A stretch of DNA of 64,000 nt from Colwellia echini (GCF_002843355.2 NZ_PJAI02000006.1:62001-126000), one strand, 5' to 3'; positions 18,095 through 28,579 are shown, counted from the stretch's first letter. Program-made: numbers and translations. The notes: a model not told the origin generated them from the sequence alone.

Positions 18095-18295
18095 TTCTTT
18101 TCCCATTTTAATTAGTGAATATTGTTTTCTATAAGCCATATTGTACACCGTCACAAGGTGTTATTCACTAAGGATTTTAGTTGGAAATGTTGAAGCTAAG
18201 ATTCTCTATTTATAGTCAACGGTATATGCTCGCATTTCTAAGCGGTTTGCGTATAATATGCCGATTCTCAATTTGATAAAAAATGGTCTTTATTT

Positions 18296-18721
18296 ATGGA
18301 ACAATTATTTGCTTTTGCAAGCAACAATGGCATGTTAAGCGCGGTTTGGGTTGCCTTAGTGGTAATGATTATCGGCATAACAATTAAAATGAAAATGTCA
18401 CCGATTAAACAACTTAGTACTCAAGAATTAACTTTTTTGATGAACCGTGAAGAGGGAATTGCGTTAGATATTCGAAAAGAAAAAGAATTTAAAGCTGGAC
18501 ATATTCTTGATGCAATTAACCTTACAGGTGAGAAAATCACTAAAAAGGATTTTACTAGCCTTGAAAAATACAAAGACAAGCCCATCATAGTAGTATGTGC
18601 TTCGGGTATGTCAGCAGCACAAACCGCGAATGATTTACATAAAGTGGGCTTTAGTCGTGTTAGTGTGCTGAAAGGTGGCATGGGCAGCTGGAGTTCTGCG
18701 GGTTTACCTGTAGCTAAATAA
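18296..18721 (+). CDS. yibN: Membrane-anchored rhodanese-like protein
   Basis: A 141-residue protein with one N-terminal membrane helix (about residues 13-33) followed by a rhodanese domain. The persulfide-forming cysteine is in VVCASGMSAAQTA. It likely transfers sulfane sulfur near the inner membrane, but the acceptor is unknown. It heads a set of same-strand genes yibN-grxC-secB-gpsA that is conserved in Gammaproteobacteria. Spacings are about 48, 82 and 193 bp. Confidence 0.9.
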   Translation: MEQLFAFASNNGMLSAVWVALVVMIIGITIKMKMSPIKQLSTQELTFLMNREEGIALDIRKEKEFKAGHILDAINLTGEKITKKDFTSLEKYKDKPIIVVCASGMSAAQTANDLHKVGFSRVSVLKGGMGSWSSAGLPVAK

Positions 18722-18769
18722 ATAAACTAACGTTTATCTCAAACAGTAACTAATTTAAGAGTAAATAAC

Positions 18770-19027
18770 ATGGCGAAGGTTGAAATATATACCAAGGCAT
18801 ATTGTCCTTTCTGTACACATGCGCTTGCCTTATTAAAGAGTAAAGCGGTAGATTATACTGAAATCAAAATTGATGGTGATATGGCAATGCGTAGCACTAT
18901 GATTGAACGAAGTAATGGTAGCTATACAGTGCCGCAAATATTTATCAACGATGATCATGTTGGTGGCTGTGATCAATTAGTTGCTTTAGAAAGAAGCAAA
19001 CAATTAGATGAACTATTAAACGCCTAA
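18770..19027 (+). CDS. grxC: Glutaredoxin 3
   Basis: An 85-residue dithiol glutaredoxin. The active site is CPFC at residues 12-15 (AYCPFCTHA), the cis-proline loop is YTVPQIFIN, and GGCDQL is the glutathione-binding turn. It reduces protein disulfides and glutathione mixed disulfides in the cytoplasm. It is located between yibN and secB, as in enteric bacteria. Confidence 0.95.
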   Translation: MAKVEIYTKAYCPFCTHALALLKSKAVDYTEIKIDGDMAMRSTMIERSNGSYTVPQIFINDDHVGGCDQLVALERSKQLDELLNA

Positions 19028-19109
19028 TGCAATACACTCATAGTGTACTTAAAAATTGAAATACATAATTTAATTAAGTTTAATTAAAAATATTATAAAG
19101 GAGCCACTC

Positions 19110-19601
19110 ATGGCTGAAGAAAATCAAGTAGATAACGCACAAGAAAAATCTCCAGAATTTGCTATTCAACGTATTTATACTAAAGACGTTTCTTTTGAAA
19201 CACCTAATTCTCCGTCAATTTTTCAAGCAGAATGGAAGCCTGAAATAAAATTAGATATTGATACGCGCTCTGCCAAATTAGGTGATAATACTTATGAAGT
19301 TATTCTATCAGTTACCGTTACAGCAACGGTTGAAGATAAAGTAGCCTTTTTAGCTGAAGTACAACAAGCAGGTATTTTTACCATTGGTAACTTGTCAGAA
19401 GCGCAAATAGCACACACCATTGGTGCTTTCTGCCCGACTACATTATTCCCGTATGCGCGTGAAACTGTATCAAGTTTAGTAAATCGTGGTTCATTCCCAC
19501 AATTCAACTTAACGCCAGTAAACTTTGATGCGTTATATGCGTCATATGTACAACAGCGCGCTGCTCAAGAAGCTGCTCCTGCAAGTACAGAAACACACTA
19601 A
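19110..19601 (+). CDS. secB: Protein-export chaperone SecB
   Basis: A 163-residue SecB, the tetrameric chaperone that holds preproteins unfolded and delivers them to SecA. Family signatures include [32 protein letters not shown] and the [25 protein letters not shown] stretch of the peptide-binding groove. A strong AAAGGAG site lies just before the start. The last residues are Ala/Glu-rich and variable, as usual. Confidence 0.97.
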   Translation: MAEENQVDNAQEKSPEFAIQRIYTKDVSFETPNSPSIFQAEWKPEIKLDIDTRSAKLGDNTYEVILSVTVTATVEDKVAFLAEVQQAGIFTIGNLSEAQIAHTIGAFCPTTLFPYARETVSSLVNRGSFPQFNLTPVNFDALYASYVQQRAAQEAAPASTETH

Positions 19602-19794
19602 TAGTCAGTATTTAACCTGAACTCATATTATAAACTCGATTTCAGGTTAAATATTATATTAGCGATACTTCCAAGGTTTAGTTTACTATAACGAAACTCG
19701 TCGAGCATATTATTTCATGATGAAAGGTTTCTATAAGTTTTCCATAAGGTTTACTTAATATTATAGTTAACGTCCTCAATCAATAGGGTTAAAT

Positions 19795-20799
19795 ATGTCT
19801 TTAGCTGCAAAAATCACAGTGCTTGGTGCTGGCTCTTATGGTACTGCCTTAGCAATTTGTTTAGCCAGAAATGGTCATAAAACATTATTGTGGGGACGTG
19901 ATACAGATCATGTCGCAACAATGTCACAAGACAGAGAAAATAGTAAATACCTCGATGGTTGCCCTTTTCCTGAGCATCTACAAGTTGAAGCCGATTTAGA
20001 AAAAGCGGTTAAAGCCAGTGATACTATTTTAGTGGTTGTACCTAGCCATGCTTTTGCCGATATGCTGAAACAAATTAAGCCAATGTTAACGGGTAATGAG
20101 AAAATTGCCTGGGCCACTAAAGGCTTAGATCCTCAAACCGGCGATTTATTACAAAATGTAGCGAGAAAAGTACTTGGCGATAAGATTTCGTTAGCCGTTA
20201 TGTCAGGCCCTTCGTTTGCTAAAGAAATGGCTTCTGGTTTACCTACCGCTATTTCATTATCTTCTGAGGATGACGAATTTGTTGATTACATATCTAATTT
20301 ATTACATTGTGAAAAGCGCTTTAGAGTGTACGCAAATAAAGACTTTGTTGGCGTACAATTAGGCGGCGCAGTTAAAAATGTTATTGCGATTGCTGCGGGT
20401 ATAGCTGACGGTATTGGTTTTGGCGCAAACGCGCGCACCGCATTAATTACCCGTGGTTTGGCTGAAATGACACGTTTAGGTACGGCCTTAAATGCAGATC
20501 CTGCTACCTTTATGGGCATGGCAGGCTTAGGTGATTTAGTACTTACTTGTACTGACAATCAGTCACGTAATCGTCGATTTGGCTTAGCCTTAGGACAGGG
20601 AAATGAAGTTGAGCAAGCAATAACTGCAATTGGTCAGGTGGTAGAAGGCTATCGCAATACCAAAGAAGTGTATATGCTCGCGCAACGTAATAATGTTGAA
20701 ATGCCTATTGTTGAGCAAGTATATGAAGTGCTTTATCAAGGTAAAAATGCCAAGCTAGCGGCAGCAGATTTATTGTCTCGTGATAAGAAGTTTGAATAA
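19795..20799 (+). CDS. gpsA: NAD(P)-dependent glycerol-3-phosphate dehydrogenase
   Basis: A 334-residue enzyme that reduces dihydroxyacetone phosphate to sn-glycerol-3-phosphate, the phospholipid backbone precursor. The N-terminal Rossmann motif is [23 protein letters not shown] and [17 protein letters not shown] (catalytic Lys) and [11 protein letters not shown] define the substrate domain. It follows secB as in other Gammaproteobacteria and ends before a strong shared terminator at 20827-20872. PlsY, which uses this product, is also encoded in the window at 60563-61159. Confidence 0.97.
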   Translation: MSLAAKITVLGAGSYGTALAICLARNGHKTLLWGRDTDHVATMSQDRENSKYLDGCPFPEHLQVEADLEKAVKASDTILVVVPSHAFADMLKQIKPMLTGNEKIAWATKGLDPQTGDLLQNVARKVLGDKISLAVMSGPSFAKEMASGLPTAISLSSEDDEFVDYISNLLHCEKRFRVYANKDFVGVQLGGAVKNVIAIAAGIADGIGFGANARTALITRGLAEMTRLGTALNADPATFMGMAGLGDLVLTCTDNQSRNRRFGLALGQGNEVEQAITAIGQVVEGYRNTKEVYMLAQRNNVEMPIVEQVYEVLYQGKNAKLAAADLLSRDKKFE

Positions 20800-20826
20800 T
20801 AAATAGACTCTAATAAGTTTAAGAAT

Positions 20827-20872
20827 AAAAAGGGGGAGATATTAAGCAATGGCTTAATATCTCCCCCTTTTT
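20827..20872. terminator. Bidirectional terminator between gpsA and trmL
   Basis: A perfect 21-bp inverted repeat: left arm 20827-20847, right arm 20852-20872, loop AATG. A-run on the left and T-run on the right make it work for both convergent genes. Confidence 0.92.
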
Positions 20873-20902
20873 ACGTATAATAACTCACTAGTTATTTTGT
20901 TA

Positions 20903-21367
20903 TTATACCGCGTTAGGAAAGCCTAACTGACGCCATGCATCATATACAATAACTGCTGCAGCGTTAGATAAGTTCATACTACGACTTTCTTTTAGCATTG
21001 GAATTCTAATCTTGTCTTGATCGGGTATTTGAACACGTACCTCTTCAGGTAACCCCGCAGTTTCCGAGCCAAATAATAAATAATCGCCGGCGGTAAAGGT
21101 TACATCGCCATAAAAGTTATTTGTTTTAGTGGTGATTGCCAATACGCGCTTAGGTTGCTCTTTTGCCATAAATGCCTCAAAGCTCGCATGACGTTGTAAT
21201 GCGGCAAACTCATGATAGTCTAGACCAGCACGACGTAACTTTTTATCTTCTAAATCAAAACCTAATGGCTCAATTAAATGCAATCGAAAGCCTGAATTAG
21301 CACATAATCGAATAATATTTCCAGTATTCGGTGGTATTTGTGGCTGAAAAAGCACAACGTCTAGCAT
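20903..21367 (-). CDS. trmL: tRNA (cytidine(34)/uridine(34)-2'-O)-methyltransferase
   Basis: A 154-residue SPOUT methyltransferase that 2'-O-methylates the wobble base of tRNA-Leu isoacceptors. [23 protein letters not shown] is the family N-terminus, [14 protein letters not shown] and [24 protein letters not shown] form the trefoil knot and SAM pocket. The open frame starts four codons earlier, but the internal ATG at 21367 has a GAAGA site five bases before it and gives the E. coli-like MLxxVL start, so it is preferred. It converges with gpsA. Confidence 0.93.
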   Translation of the reverse strand: MLDVVLFQPQIPPNTGNIIRLCANSGFRLHLIEPLGFDLEDKKLRRAGLDYHEFAALQRHASFEAFMAKEQPKRVLAITTKTNNFYGDVTFTAGDYLLFGSETAGLPEEVRVQIPDQDKIRIPMLKESRSMNLSNAAAVIVYDAWRQLGFPNAV

Positions 21368-21520
21368 AACAATCTTCATCTAATAAAATTTTTGTTATTA
21401 TATACTTATTACCGTGTAAAGTGCAGCGCTGTACAGTAAATTTAAGGCTAGTCTTAAATGTGTTTAAAAGCGTTATAATATTCATTAAGCGTACATTGTA
21501 TTCGCTAAATGAATAATTAT

Positions 21521-21560
21521 GCTAGGTGCTAGGTGCTAGGTGCTAGGTGCTAGGTGCTAG
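21521..21560. repeat. Heptanucleotide tandem repeat (GCTAGGT, about 5.7 copies)
   Basis: Perfect 7-bp tandem copies of GCTAGGT fill 21521-21560, then decay into ATGTTAG. It lies in the gap between the divergent trmL and fieF genes, about 70 bp upstream of the fieF start, where copy number could alter promoter spacing. Confidence 0.9.
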
Positions 21561-21630
21561 ATGTTAGCTTTTGCTCCTACTGTTTTACTTTTGTTTTACT
21601 TTTTTTTACTTTGCTTTTCCAAGGATTGAT

Positions 21631-22539
21631 ATGACTTCCACAACCGCAACAGATGATTATGCTTATTGGGTGAGAATAGCCGCAATTTTATCAACTTCAA
21701 CAGCGTTCATTTTAGTTGTACTTAAGCTCTACGCTTGGTTAGTTACTGATTCTAGCGCAATGCTAGCTTCTACTACCGACTCAATGTTAGATTTATTTGC
21801 GTCAGTGATGAGCATTGTTATTTTACGTTTCGCCTTAGCTCCTGCAGATAAAGAACATACTTTTGGCCATGGTAAAGCTGAAAGTTTAGCTGGATTGGTA
21901 CAGGCTTCTTTTGTTCTGGGCTCTGCTATTATTCTTATTTTTAGTGGTGTCTCTCGGGTGCTTAATCCGCAAGTGATTGTGCATAGTGAGATAGCTATTT
22001 GGGTAACAATCATCTCGCTTGTCCTTACGCTTCTGTTAGTGGTATTTCAACGGTTTGTGATAAAACGTACAGGTTCAATTATTATCAGTGGTGATGCTTT
22101 GCATTATCAATCCGACTTATTGCTAAATTTAGGGGTGTTGATCGCTATTATTTTAAGCCAAGGAATCTGGGTGCATGCCGATGGTATCTTCACTATTTTA
22201 GTGGCTTTATACCTTGTATTTGGTGCAGGGCAGATCATGGTTAATAGTGTTGCACAGTTAATGGATAGTGAGTTAAGTGATGAAGAATTAGCGATAATTA
22301 AAAATATCGTTAAAGTACATGAAGAAGCAATAGGTATTCATGAGCTTAGAACAAGGCAATCAGGCGCAATCAAATTCATTCAGTTTCATTTAGAACTAGA
22401 TAATGATTTATCGTTATTAGAGGCACATAGCATTGGTGATGAGATAGAGTTAAGTATCTGTAATGCACTAGCACCGTGTGAAGTGTTTATTCACCATGAT
22501 CCAAGTTCGGTAGTTACGAGCAATACTCAGGTTAATTAA
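21631..22539 (+). CDS. fieF: Cation diffusion facilitator, Fe/Zn efflux (FieF type)
   Basis: A 302-residue inner-membrane metal/proton antiporter. It has about six membrane helices, the transport-site motif DSMLD near the start, FGHGKAE, and GDALHYQSDLLLN with the second H-x-x-x-D pair that forms the Zn/Fe site in YiiP/FieF. The cytoplasmic C-terminal domain (HELRTRQSG, FIQFHLELD, FIHHDP) binds regulatory metal. The open frame begins at 21571, but ATG 21631 has AAGGA at 21621-21625 and starts a normal protein. Metal specificity (Fe versus Zn) is not determined by sequence alone. Confidence 0.9.
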   Translation: MTSTTATDDYAYWVRIAAILSTSTAFILVVLKLYAWLVTDSSAMLASTTDSMLDLFASVMSIVILRFALAPADKEHTFGHGKAESLAGLVQASFVLGSAIILIFSGVSRVLNPQVIVHSEIAIWVTIISLVLTLLLVVFQRFVIKRTGSIIISGDALHYQSDLLLNLGVLIAIILSQGIWVHADGIFTILVALYLVFGAGQIMVNSVAQLMDSELSDEELAIIKNIVKVHEEAIGIHELRTRQSGAIKFIQFHLELDNDLSLLEAHSIGDEIELSICNALAPCEVFIHHDPSSVVTSNTQVN

Positions 22540-22563
22540 TAAAGCTGAGCTTGGGTTAATAAA

Positions 22564-23595
22564 CTAATTGTGTTGTTTAAACCAATTTAATGTTTGGCTC
22601 AGCGCTTTATTTCTAAAGTTGTCTGTTTCAAAGAATAACTCATGATATGCGTCCTCAATAACGTAAGGTAAACCATTGGGACAGGACTGTGGGTGTAGGG
22701 TATGTAATTTACGACAAAACTCAGTTTGAGCTTGCAAGCAAACAATTTTATCTTGTTTTGCTTGTAGTAATAATATTGGTGTTTTAAGTTGTCTCAACTT
22801 AGCAAAGATTTCTTTTTGTGCCAGTATGCCTTGCATAAGCCAGTGTGTAGTTACCCCGCCTAATTGTATCAGTTTATTCTCTTTATATAGTTCAACAAAA
22901 GCTTGGAATCGCGTGGTTGAATGGGTGAGTTTATTTTTACTAAATAAAGGAAGAAGGTAGTCTTTTTGCCCCCAAAAATAACCAGGCTCATTACCAGACA
23001 AGTTGTTAACGGCTAACCTAAGTGCAATTATTTTTTTAGCGATAAACTGTGGTAAATAACCAGAATTAAAACCTAACATTGGAGATGCTATTACTGCGGC
23101 TTTAATTGCTTGTGGAGAATCTTGCATAAAGCGTAATGCAATGGCTCCGCCCATGGAATGAGCTAATAAGTAGGGCTTAGCGTGACAAAGTTTGATGACA
23201 ATATTTTCAATGAAGTAATGTAAATCAGTCACATAGTCTTGAAAGTTAACAACATAACCTTTATTTACGTTAGCTAATAACCTATCAGACAGCCCTTGAC
23301 CGCGATGATCAATAATAAAAATATTATAGCCTTGCTGGTATAAATCAAATGCTAACTCTTGGTATTTCAAATAACCTTCGCCCCGACCGGGCACAATCAC
23401 AATTGTCGGCTTATTCATTACTTTATTGCTAAGGCCATCATCATCAGATGTATGGATAAAGTACGCATAATGAATATTTAATTTATTGACCCCAAAAAAT
23501 GAACTAAATTCACCTCTTTGCCAAAATAACATAATTTCATTGCTAAGTTTGTCGAGCAATTTGTTTTCTGGGGTGAAGGGGACAGAGTTTTTCAT
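22564..23595 (-). CDS. Alpha/beta hydrolase, lysophospholipase PldB-like
   Basis: A 343-residue serine hydrolase of the monoacylglycerol lipase / PldB type. Motifs: VIVPGRGEGYLKYQELAFDLYQQGYNIFIIDHRGQGLSDR (lid-proximal strand and oxyanion region), LLAHSMGGAIALRFM with the nucleophile Ser, LLLQAKQDKIV with the likely Asp, and EDAYHELFFE with the catalytic His. No signal peptide is seen. It is convergent with fieF, with only about 24 bp between the stops. E. coli PldB hydrolyses lysophospholipids at the inner membrane; the actual substrate here is unproven. Confidence 0.85.
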   Translation of the reverse strand: MKNSVPFTPENKLLDKLSNEIMLFWQRGEFSSFFGVNKLNIHYAYFIHTSDDDGLSNKVMNKPTIVIVPGRGEGYLKYQELAFDLYQQGYNIFIIDHRGQGLSDRLLANVNKGYVVNFQDYVTDLHYFIENIVIKLCHAKPYLLAHSMGGAIALRFMQDSPQAIKAAVIASPMLGFNSGYLPQFIAKKIIALRLAVNNLSGNEPGYFWGQKDYLLPLFSKNKLTHSTTRFQAFVELYKENKLIQLGGVTTHWLMQGILAQKEIFAKLRQLKTPILLLQAKQDKIVCLQAQTEFCRKLHTLHPQSCPNGLPYVIEDAYHELFFETDNFRNKALSQTLNWFKQHN

Positions 23596-23683
23596 ACGCT
23601 ATGTCGGCTTTTACACATGATGAGTAAGTTAGGCAAAAAGGGGGTTAAATGAAAGTCTAAACCATTATAAATGTGCTACAGAG

Positions 23684-25711
23684 TTAGGACTGTAAATTAA
23701 AAGAGAATATCTTGCTCATTTTACTTTCGACTATATCGTCATTTCGTTTAGCGGGAGAAAAACGCCATTTTTGCATGGCAGAGCGTACTGCTGATTTGAA
23801 ATAAGTGATTTTACTTTGTGGTTCAAAGTTAATATCTTTTACTTCGCCATTGCGATCGATAGTGAAATTTACTTTAACCTCAAGCTCAATGCCACGACGT
23901 TGAGCTAGGGTAGGATAAACAGGGCTAATTGAATCTAATAATTTGGCATCAGTTAGTTTAACTTGCTCAGTAAGTTTATGATTATTTTTAACAATATTTG
24001 TGTTGTTGCTAGCTTTTAAGGTTTGCGAGCTGTCATGTCTATTGTGTTTTGCTGAGATATCATTGATTGAGTTACTCGGCTGTGGTCTTAACTGTGTCGC
24101 ACTAACCATTGGAGTGTTCTTGCTAGCCACTATATTATTGTTGATTTCGCTGACTATCTTATTATCTGCTATTTTAGTTGGTGCTATTTTACCTGGTGCT
24201 AATGTTGGGTTTGGTGTTTTTGATAATGTTGGCTTGCTATTCACTGCAGCTATTTTTTGCTCATTTACCCCAGCGTCAATTGTAGCCTTGATATAATTAT
24301 CTTCTTCTTTAGCATTGGCTATTAGGGCTTCGCTAATAGTACTTTTTTTAGGAGCTATACCAATAATTGGCTGAGCTAATTTAGGTGTTGATTTTATTCT
24401 TAATTGAGGTGCTAATGGGGTTGGTACCACAATATTATTCACTAATTTTTGCTTAGGCGTTGTGGTTAGCGTAATGCTTTCAACCAATGATTTTGGCTTT
24501 TTCTCATCATTGCTGCGCAACAAATGTACGGCAATAGAGTTGTTGGAAAGCGTAATAAAGTCGTCTTCACTTCCTAAGTAGCCTCTTTTAGATAAGTTAA
24601 GAGCTGAATAATGTTTTTCGTTAACTATTGGGTGAGATTCTTGCCAAGAAAATGCATTACCAAGGTTTTGTGCTATTGGCATCGTTAGAATTTGATTCAG
24701 GCCTAATAGGGTGAGCCCTAATAATAAACTAATGGCAGCAAACCACTTACTAGTGGTGTTGCTTGGTGCACAATGATGATCAACAAGACGAAGTACTCGT
24801 GCCTTTAAGTCGCCACCAGATGCAGCCATTGCCATAGTGGGAATGGTGTGACAATGCTTCTTTGAACAAAGTGAGGCTGTATCGGTGAGGGTATGCGCAT
24901 AAGCTATGGCATCTCCACAATGCTGTACAGCAATATCATCACTACAATATTCGCGTTCGTTGCGCATTTGCTTACCAATCCAATGGACACTTGGGTGGAA
25001 GAAGAACAGCAATTCAATAAGTGTTTGTAAAAAATTAACTAGGTAGTCATGGCGACGTATATGAGCTAGTTCATGCAATATTAACATTTCTAATTGCGCT
25101 GAATTTAAGCCAGTTACCATGCTTGCAGGTAATAAAACCACGGGTTTTAACCAACCAATGGCCATAGGCACTTCAATTTTTAATGAAATAAGTAATTGCG
25201 GTGTTTTTATTAAATTTAGCTGTTTAGCCAATTGCTCAAAACGTGATAATAATGCATTAGAGGGGAGGATATTGCCACGTAAAGGCAAACTATTGACGTT
25301 ACGTACTTCAATTAATAACTTACTTGCTAATATGCCAATAGAGAGCAACCAAAGTATGGCAAGGTAAGGCAACCCATAAGCGAGTATTGAAGAAAGTAAA
25401 TCTTGCTGAATAAAATCTACATTGTGTTGAGCTAACTCATTAACTAAATAAGTTAGTGGTATTGGGTTGAGTAGACCATTTCCATTTGCGCTTGATTCGG
25501 GAAAAACCATGACAAAGGTAAATATTGCAAGCAATATGTTCGACAACATGGCAAATGTTGCCATGTTATAACGAAGTTTTGATTTGTTTTTATCAATGAT
25601 TAGTAATGCGGATTTTAATATAAGACCCACCAGTAAACCTTGCCATAAAAAATGCACTAAGGTTAACGATAAGCTATATAAAAAAGGGCTATTAAGTATC
25701 AATTCAAACAT
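23684..25711 (-). CDS. BlaR1-like M56 membrane metalloprotease with C-terminal TonB domain
   Basis: A 675-residue membrane protein. The N-terminal part has several membrane helices and the M56 peptidase motif HELAHIRRHDY (zinc ligands His213 and His217, catalytic Glu214), with a third ligand region in NEREYCSDDIA. After another helix near residue 330 comes a long, low-complexity periplasmic linker (about 350-580), then a TonB C-terminal domain (SPVYPTLAQRRGIELEVKVNFTI, KWRFSPA). The BlaI-family repressor gene is 12 bp upstream on the same strand, so the pair is a signal-induced proteolysis module. The stimulus is unknown; there is no penicillin-binding sensor domain as in true BlaR1. Confidence 0.88.
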   Translation of the reverse strand: MFELILNSPFLYSLSLTLVHFLWQGLLVGLILKSALLIIDKNKSKLRYNMATFAMLSNILLAIFTFVMVFPESSANGNGLLNPIPLTYLVNELAQHNVDFIQQDLLSSILAYGLPYLAILWLLSIGILASKLLIEVRNVNSLPLRGNILPSNALLSRFEQLAKQLNLIKTPQLLISLKIEVPMAIGWLKPVVLLPASMVTGLNSAQLEMLILHELAHIRRHDYLVNFLQTLIELLFFFHPSVHWIGKQMRNEREYCSDDIAVQHCGDAIAYAHTLTDTASLCSKKHCHTIPTMAMAASGGDLKARVLRLVDHHCAPSNTTSKWFAAISLLLGLTLLGLNQILTMPIAQNLGNAFSWQESHPIVNEKHYSALNLSKRGYLGSEDDFITLSNNSIAVHLLRSNDEKKPKSLVESITLTTTPKQKLVNNIVVPTPLAPQLRIKSTPKLAQPIIGIAPKKSTISEALIANAKEEDNYIKATIDAGVNEQKIAAVNSKPTLSKTPNPTLAPGKIAPTKIADNKIVSEINNNIVASKNTPMVSATQLRPQPSNSINDISAKHNRHDSSQTLKASNNTNIVKNNHKLTEQVKLTDAKLLDSISPVYPTLAQRRGIELEVKVNFTIDRNGEVKDINFEPQSKITYFKSAVRSAMQKWRFSPAKRNDDIVESKMSKIFSFNLQS

Positions 25712-25723
25712 AATTGTTAGTTA

Positions 25724-26104
25724 TTATTTTTCTAATGAATTTAATAATTGGCGAATATCATCAATTTCTTGAGCACTAGTTGAGTCATCAATGGCACGCA
25801 TCACTAGTTTTGAAGTAGAGCCACCAAAAGCTTTACTAATTAAATCTTTGATAAGTGATGTTTGGGTTTGAGTTTCGCTATTGGCTGCCGCATAAACGTG
25901 CGCTCGATTACTTTCGTCACGAATAACTAATGATTTTTCATGCATTATTTGTAAAATTTTCAGCACCGTAGTGTAACCGGTATTTTGCGATATACTGACA
26001 ACATCATGAACTTGTCTTACTGTGGCTGGCCCCATGTTCCAGAGAATATTGAGCAGAGTTAACTCCGCTTCAGTTGGCTTTACAGTAGAATTTTCATGCG
26101 TCAT
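25724..26104 (-). CDS. BlaI/MecI/CopY family repressor
   Basis: A 126-residue winged-helix repressor with LTLLNILWNMGPATVRQVHDVV and NTGYTTVLKILQIMHEKSLVIRDES, the BlaI fold; the C-terminal helices form the dimer and protease-sensitive region. The longest frame starts at 26119, but AAGGA lies seven bases before ATG 26104, so that start is preferred. It is cotranscribed with the M56-TonB gene, whose protease is expected to inactivate it on signal. Target genes other than its own operon are unknown. Confidence 0.9.
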   Translation of the reverse strand: MTHENSTVKPTEAELTLLNILWNMGPATVRQVHDVVSISQNTGYTTVLKILQIMHEKSLVIRDESNRAHVYAAANSETQTQTSLIKDLISKAFGGSTSKLVMRAIDDSTSAQEIDDIRQLLNSLEK

Positions 26105-26146
26105 GTACACATCCTTCATATATTGTTTTGATTATGCTAATTATTA

Positions 26147-26189
26147 TTATAATTTTTAATTTTATTTGTTATATGGTTTTGAGCCATAT
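26147..26189 (-). promoter_or_regulatory. Candidate promoter and operator of the BlaI/M56 operon
   Basis: On the minus strand a perfect TATAAT lies at 26147-26152. About where the -35 box should be, an inverted repeat ATATGG (26171-26176) / CCATAT (26184-26189) occurs, which would suit autorepression by the dimeric repressor. This is inference from position and symmetry only. Confidence 0.4.
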
Positions 26190-26483
26190 TACTTATTATG
26201 TTTTTACTTGATTTTTATTTAGAGGACTTCTTATTCCTCTGTAAATATTGTGCCATTGTATCATACAATAAATGAGCTTAACTAAATTACGAATCATATC
26301 GTATTCGGTCAAGCTTATATCGAGTACACAAATTGAGCAACTGTTTTATTGTTTTTGTGTATTTTACCAGCCAATAAACTACTTTTAGTTATCTACTAAT
26401 CTAGTCAATTAGCGTTTTCTCATGGCATCAATTATCTCAGTTGCTATATATCTGTATACTGTCTATTACCTTTTTTAGCTCTT
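26190..26483. other. Intergenic region between psd and the BlaI operon
   Basis: AT-rich sequence without an open frame of note. It lies downstream of psd and upstream of the BlaI gene on the same strand. No clear terminator stem with a T-run was found behind psd, and no RNA gene is recognised. Confidence 0.4.
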
Positions 26484-27389
26484 TTATGGTGTGTTGATAA
26501 ATGCGTATGGTTCGCCTAAACGAGTTACTGTGCCAGGACCCGCTCCTTCAACAAATTCATTTAACATGGTAGGGGAAAATGTACTAACCACTGTAGAGCC
26601 TAATTTGAAACGGCCCATTTCATCGCCCTTCGCAAAGGTTATCGCTTCATCACCTGTTTTAGGGTATTTCCAGCGAAACACATCTTTTCCAGCAGGTGGT
26701 GTAATAGTGCCAGCCCAAGTTGTTTCAATACTCGCTACAATTGTTGCGCCCACTAATACCATAGCAAGTTGACCAAATTCAGTATCGAAAATAGCAACAA
26801 CACGCTCATTTCTAGCGAATAAATCAGGTACATTTTGCGCGGTTAATGGGTTTACTGAAAATAGCTCACCAGGAACATAAATCATTTCACGTAAAGTGCC
26901 AGCCATCGGCATGTGAATACGATGATAATCTTTTGGTGCCAGATAAATACAAGAGAATTTACCACCTTGAAAAGGTGCTGCGGTTTTTTCATCGCCACCA
27001 AGTAAAGTTGTTAAACTATAATTAAAGCCTTTTGCTTGTATAAGTTGACCATCAATAATGTCACCTTGCTGGCTAATTGCCCCATCTACAGGGTAACAAA
27101 GAGCTTTTTGGTCTTCATCAATCGGACGGGCACCTTCTTCTAATTCACGAGTAAAAAAATTGTTGAATGTATCAAAATCACTGGCGTTTTTAAGCTTAGC
27201 TTCACCCATGTTAATGCCATAAGACTTAATAAACATGCTAATTAGTTTAGTGGTTAACCAACCCATTTTTGCAGCGGCAAGTTTACCTATTAAACGAGAA
27301 ATAGCATGTTTAGGCATGATGTACTGCAAGGTTATTTTTATTTTATCGCTAATACTATTGTTTGAAGACACTCGGTTTTCCTTAATCAT
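26484..27389 (-). CDS. psd: Phosphatidylserine decarboxylase proenzyme
   Basis: A 301-residue proenzyme that makes phosphatidylethanolamine at the inner membrane. The LGST self-cleavage motif is [10 protein letters not shown] near the C-terminus; cleavage between Gly and Ser creates the pyruvoyl group. [31 protein letters not shown] holds the catalytic His, and [12 protein letters not shown] is the conserved early segment. Its ATG overlaps the end of rsgA by eight bases (ATGATTAA), so it is probably translationally coupled. Length matches the family. Confidence 0.96.
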   Translation of the reverse strand: MIKENRVSSNNSISDKIKITLQYIMPKHAISRLIGKLAAAKMGWLTTKLISMFIKSYGINMGEAKLKNASDFDTFNNFFTRELEEGARPIDEDQKALCYPVDGAISQQGDIIDGQLIQAKGFNYSLTTLLGGDEKTAAPFQGGKFSCIYLAPKDYHRIHMPMAGTLREMIYVPGELFSVNPLTAQNVPDLFARNERVVAIFDTEFGQLAMVLVGATIVASIETTWAGTITPPAGKDVFRWKYPKTGDEAITFAKGDEMGRFKLGSTVVSTFSPTMLNEFVEGAGPGTVTRLGEPYAFINTP

Positions 27390-28443
27390 TAAAACGTGAG
27401 GTTAATTTGTTATCATTGAGGCTGGCTAAAATGCGCTGAAAGCTTGCTAAGCGAGCCGGATTAATTTTTTCATCTTCGGCTGCAGCAATTAACGCGCAAC
27501 CAGGATCAGTTTGGTGTTTACAATCTCTGAATTTACATAAACCAAGAAAGTCTGAAAATTCAATAAAACCATGACAAACTTGTTCAGGCGTTAAATGCCA
27601 TAAGCCAAATTCTCGAATACCTGGTGAATCAATTAAATCACCACCATCATTGAAGTGGTATAAACGGGCAACCGTTGTGGTGTGTTGCCCTAATCCCGAA
27701 TTTTCTGATACTGCGTTAGTCAGTATGCCAACATCAGGCATTAGCGCATTCACTAAAGTTGACTTCCCTACACCAGATTGACCAACAAAAATACTAGTGT
27801 GTTGTGATAATTGGCTTTTTAATTCACTAATGCCATCTCGAGATTGACTACTGGCATAAAGTACTTGATAGCCAATGTCTTTATAAATAGCTAACTGTTT
27901 TTCAATAACTTCTTGTTCTGCTACTGAAATACTTGTTAATAAATCTATTTTATTGAGCACGATAACTGGTGTTATACCTGTTTGCTCTGCAGCGACAAGA
28001 TAGCGATCAATAATATCACTATTAAAAACAGGTAACACGGAAGAAACAATAAGTATTTGGCTGATATTGGCGGCGATGGGTTTTAGGCCATCGTAAACAT
28101 CTGGACGACTTAGTACTGAATCTCGCTCATGTACCGCTTCAATGATGCCGGTAATTGAATGTTGTGTCTCTTTGCCAATTCGCCATTGTACTTTATCACC
28201 ACAAACCAAGGACTTAATAGAACGTCGTAAATTACAACGATATATATTATTAAGCTCATCCTCTACATCAGCATGTTGCCCAAAACGACTAATAATAGTG
28301 CCATGTTGAGCTGGGCCTAAATCATCGTCATCCCACTGAACTTTGTCTTTACTACCTTTGGTAGTTTTTGTCTGAAGCTTTTTATCATGATTGGCTTTAA
28401 TGCGCCTTTGCTGACCTTTTGTCAGTTTTTTTACTTTAGACAT
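27382..28443 (-). CDS. rsgA: Small ribosomal subunit biogenesis GTPase RsgA
   Basis: A 353-residue circularly permuted GTPase that checks 30S subunit maturation. An OB-fold with basic N-terminal tail is followed by G4 (VLNKIDLL), then G1 ([14 protein letters not shown]), and G3 ([10 protein letters not shown]). The C-terminal zinc knuckle is [14 protein letters not shown]. It is the first gene of the rsgA-psd pair and is divergent from orn, the arrangement found in E. coli. Confidence 0.97.
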   Translation of the reverse strand: MSKVKKLTKGQQRRIKANHDKKLQTKTTKGSKDKVQWDDDDLGPAQHGTIISRFGQHADVEDELNNIYRCNLRRSIKSLVCGDKVQWRIGKETQHSITGIIEAVHERDSVLSRPDVYDGLKPIAANISQILIVSSVLPVFNSDIIDRYLVAAEQTGITPVIVLNKIDLLTSISVAEQEVIEKQLAIYKDIGYQVLYASSQSRDGISELKSQLSQHTSIFVGQSGVGKSTLVNALMPDVGILTNAVSENSGLGQHTTTVARLYHFNDGGDLIDSPGIREFGLWHLTPEQVCHGFIEFSDFLGLCKFRDCKHQTDPGCALIAAAEDEKINPARLASFQRILASLNDNKLTSRFND

Positions 28444-28579
28444 GTAAATTATTCATAGGGGTCATCGGTTCCGACATTTATTTGATTCAATCTTTAATAC
28501 GGTATAGTTCTGGCGTATTATACTAACAATTATATATGAATGCTTGTGCATTTTTTAAAGGAATTTTAAGGCGAGTTAT

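Noticed and set aside
21521-21560. Possible CRISPR array
   Set aside because: Units are 7 bp head to tail with no spacers; a simple tandem repeat.
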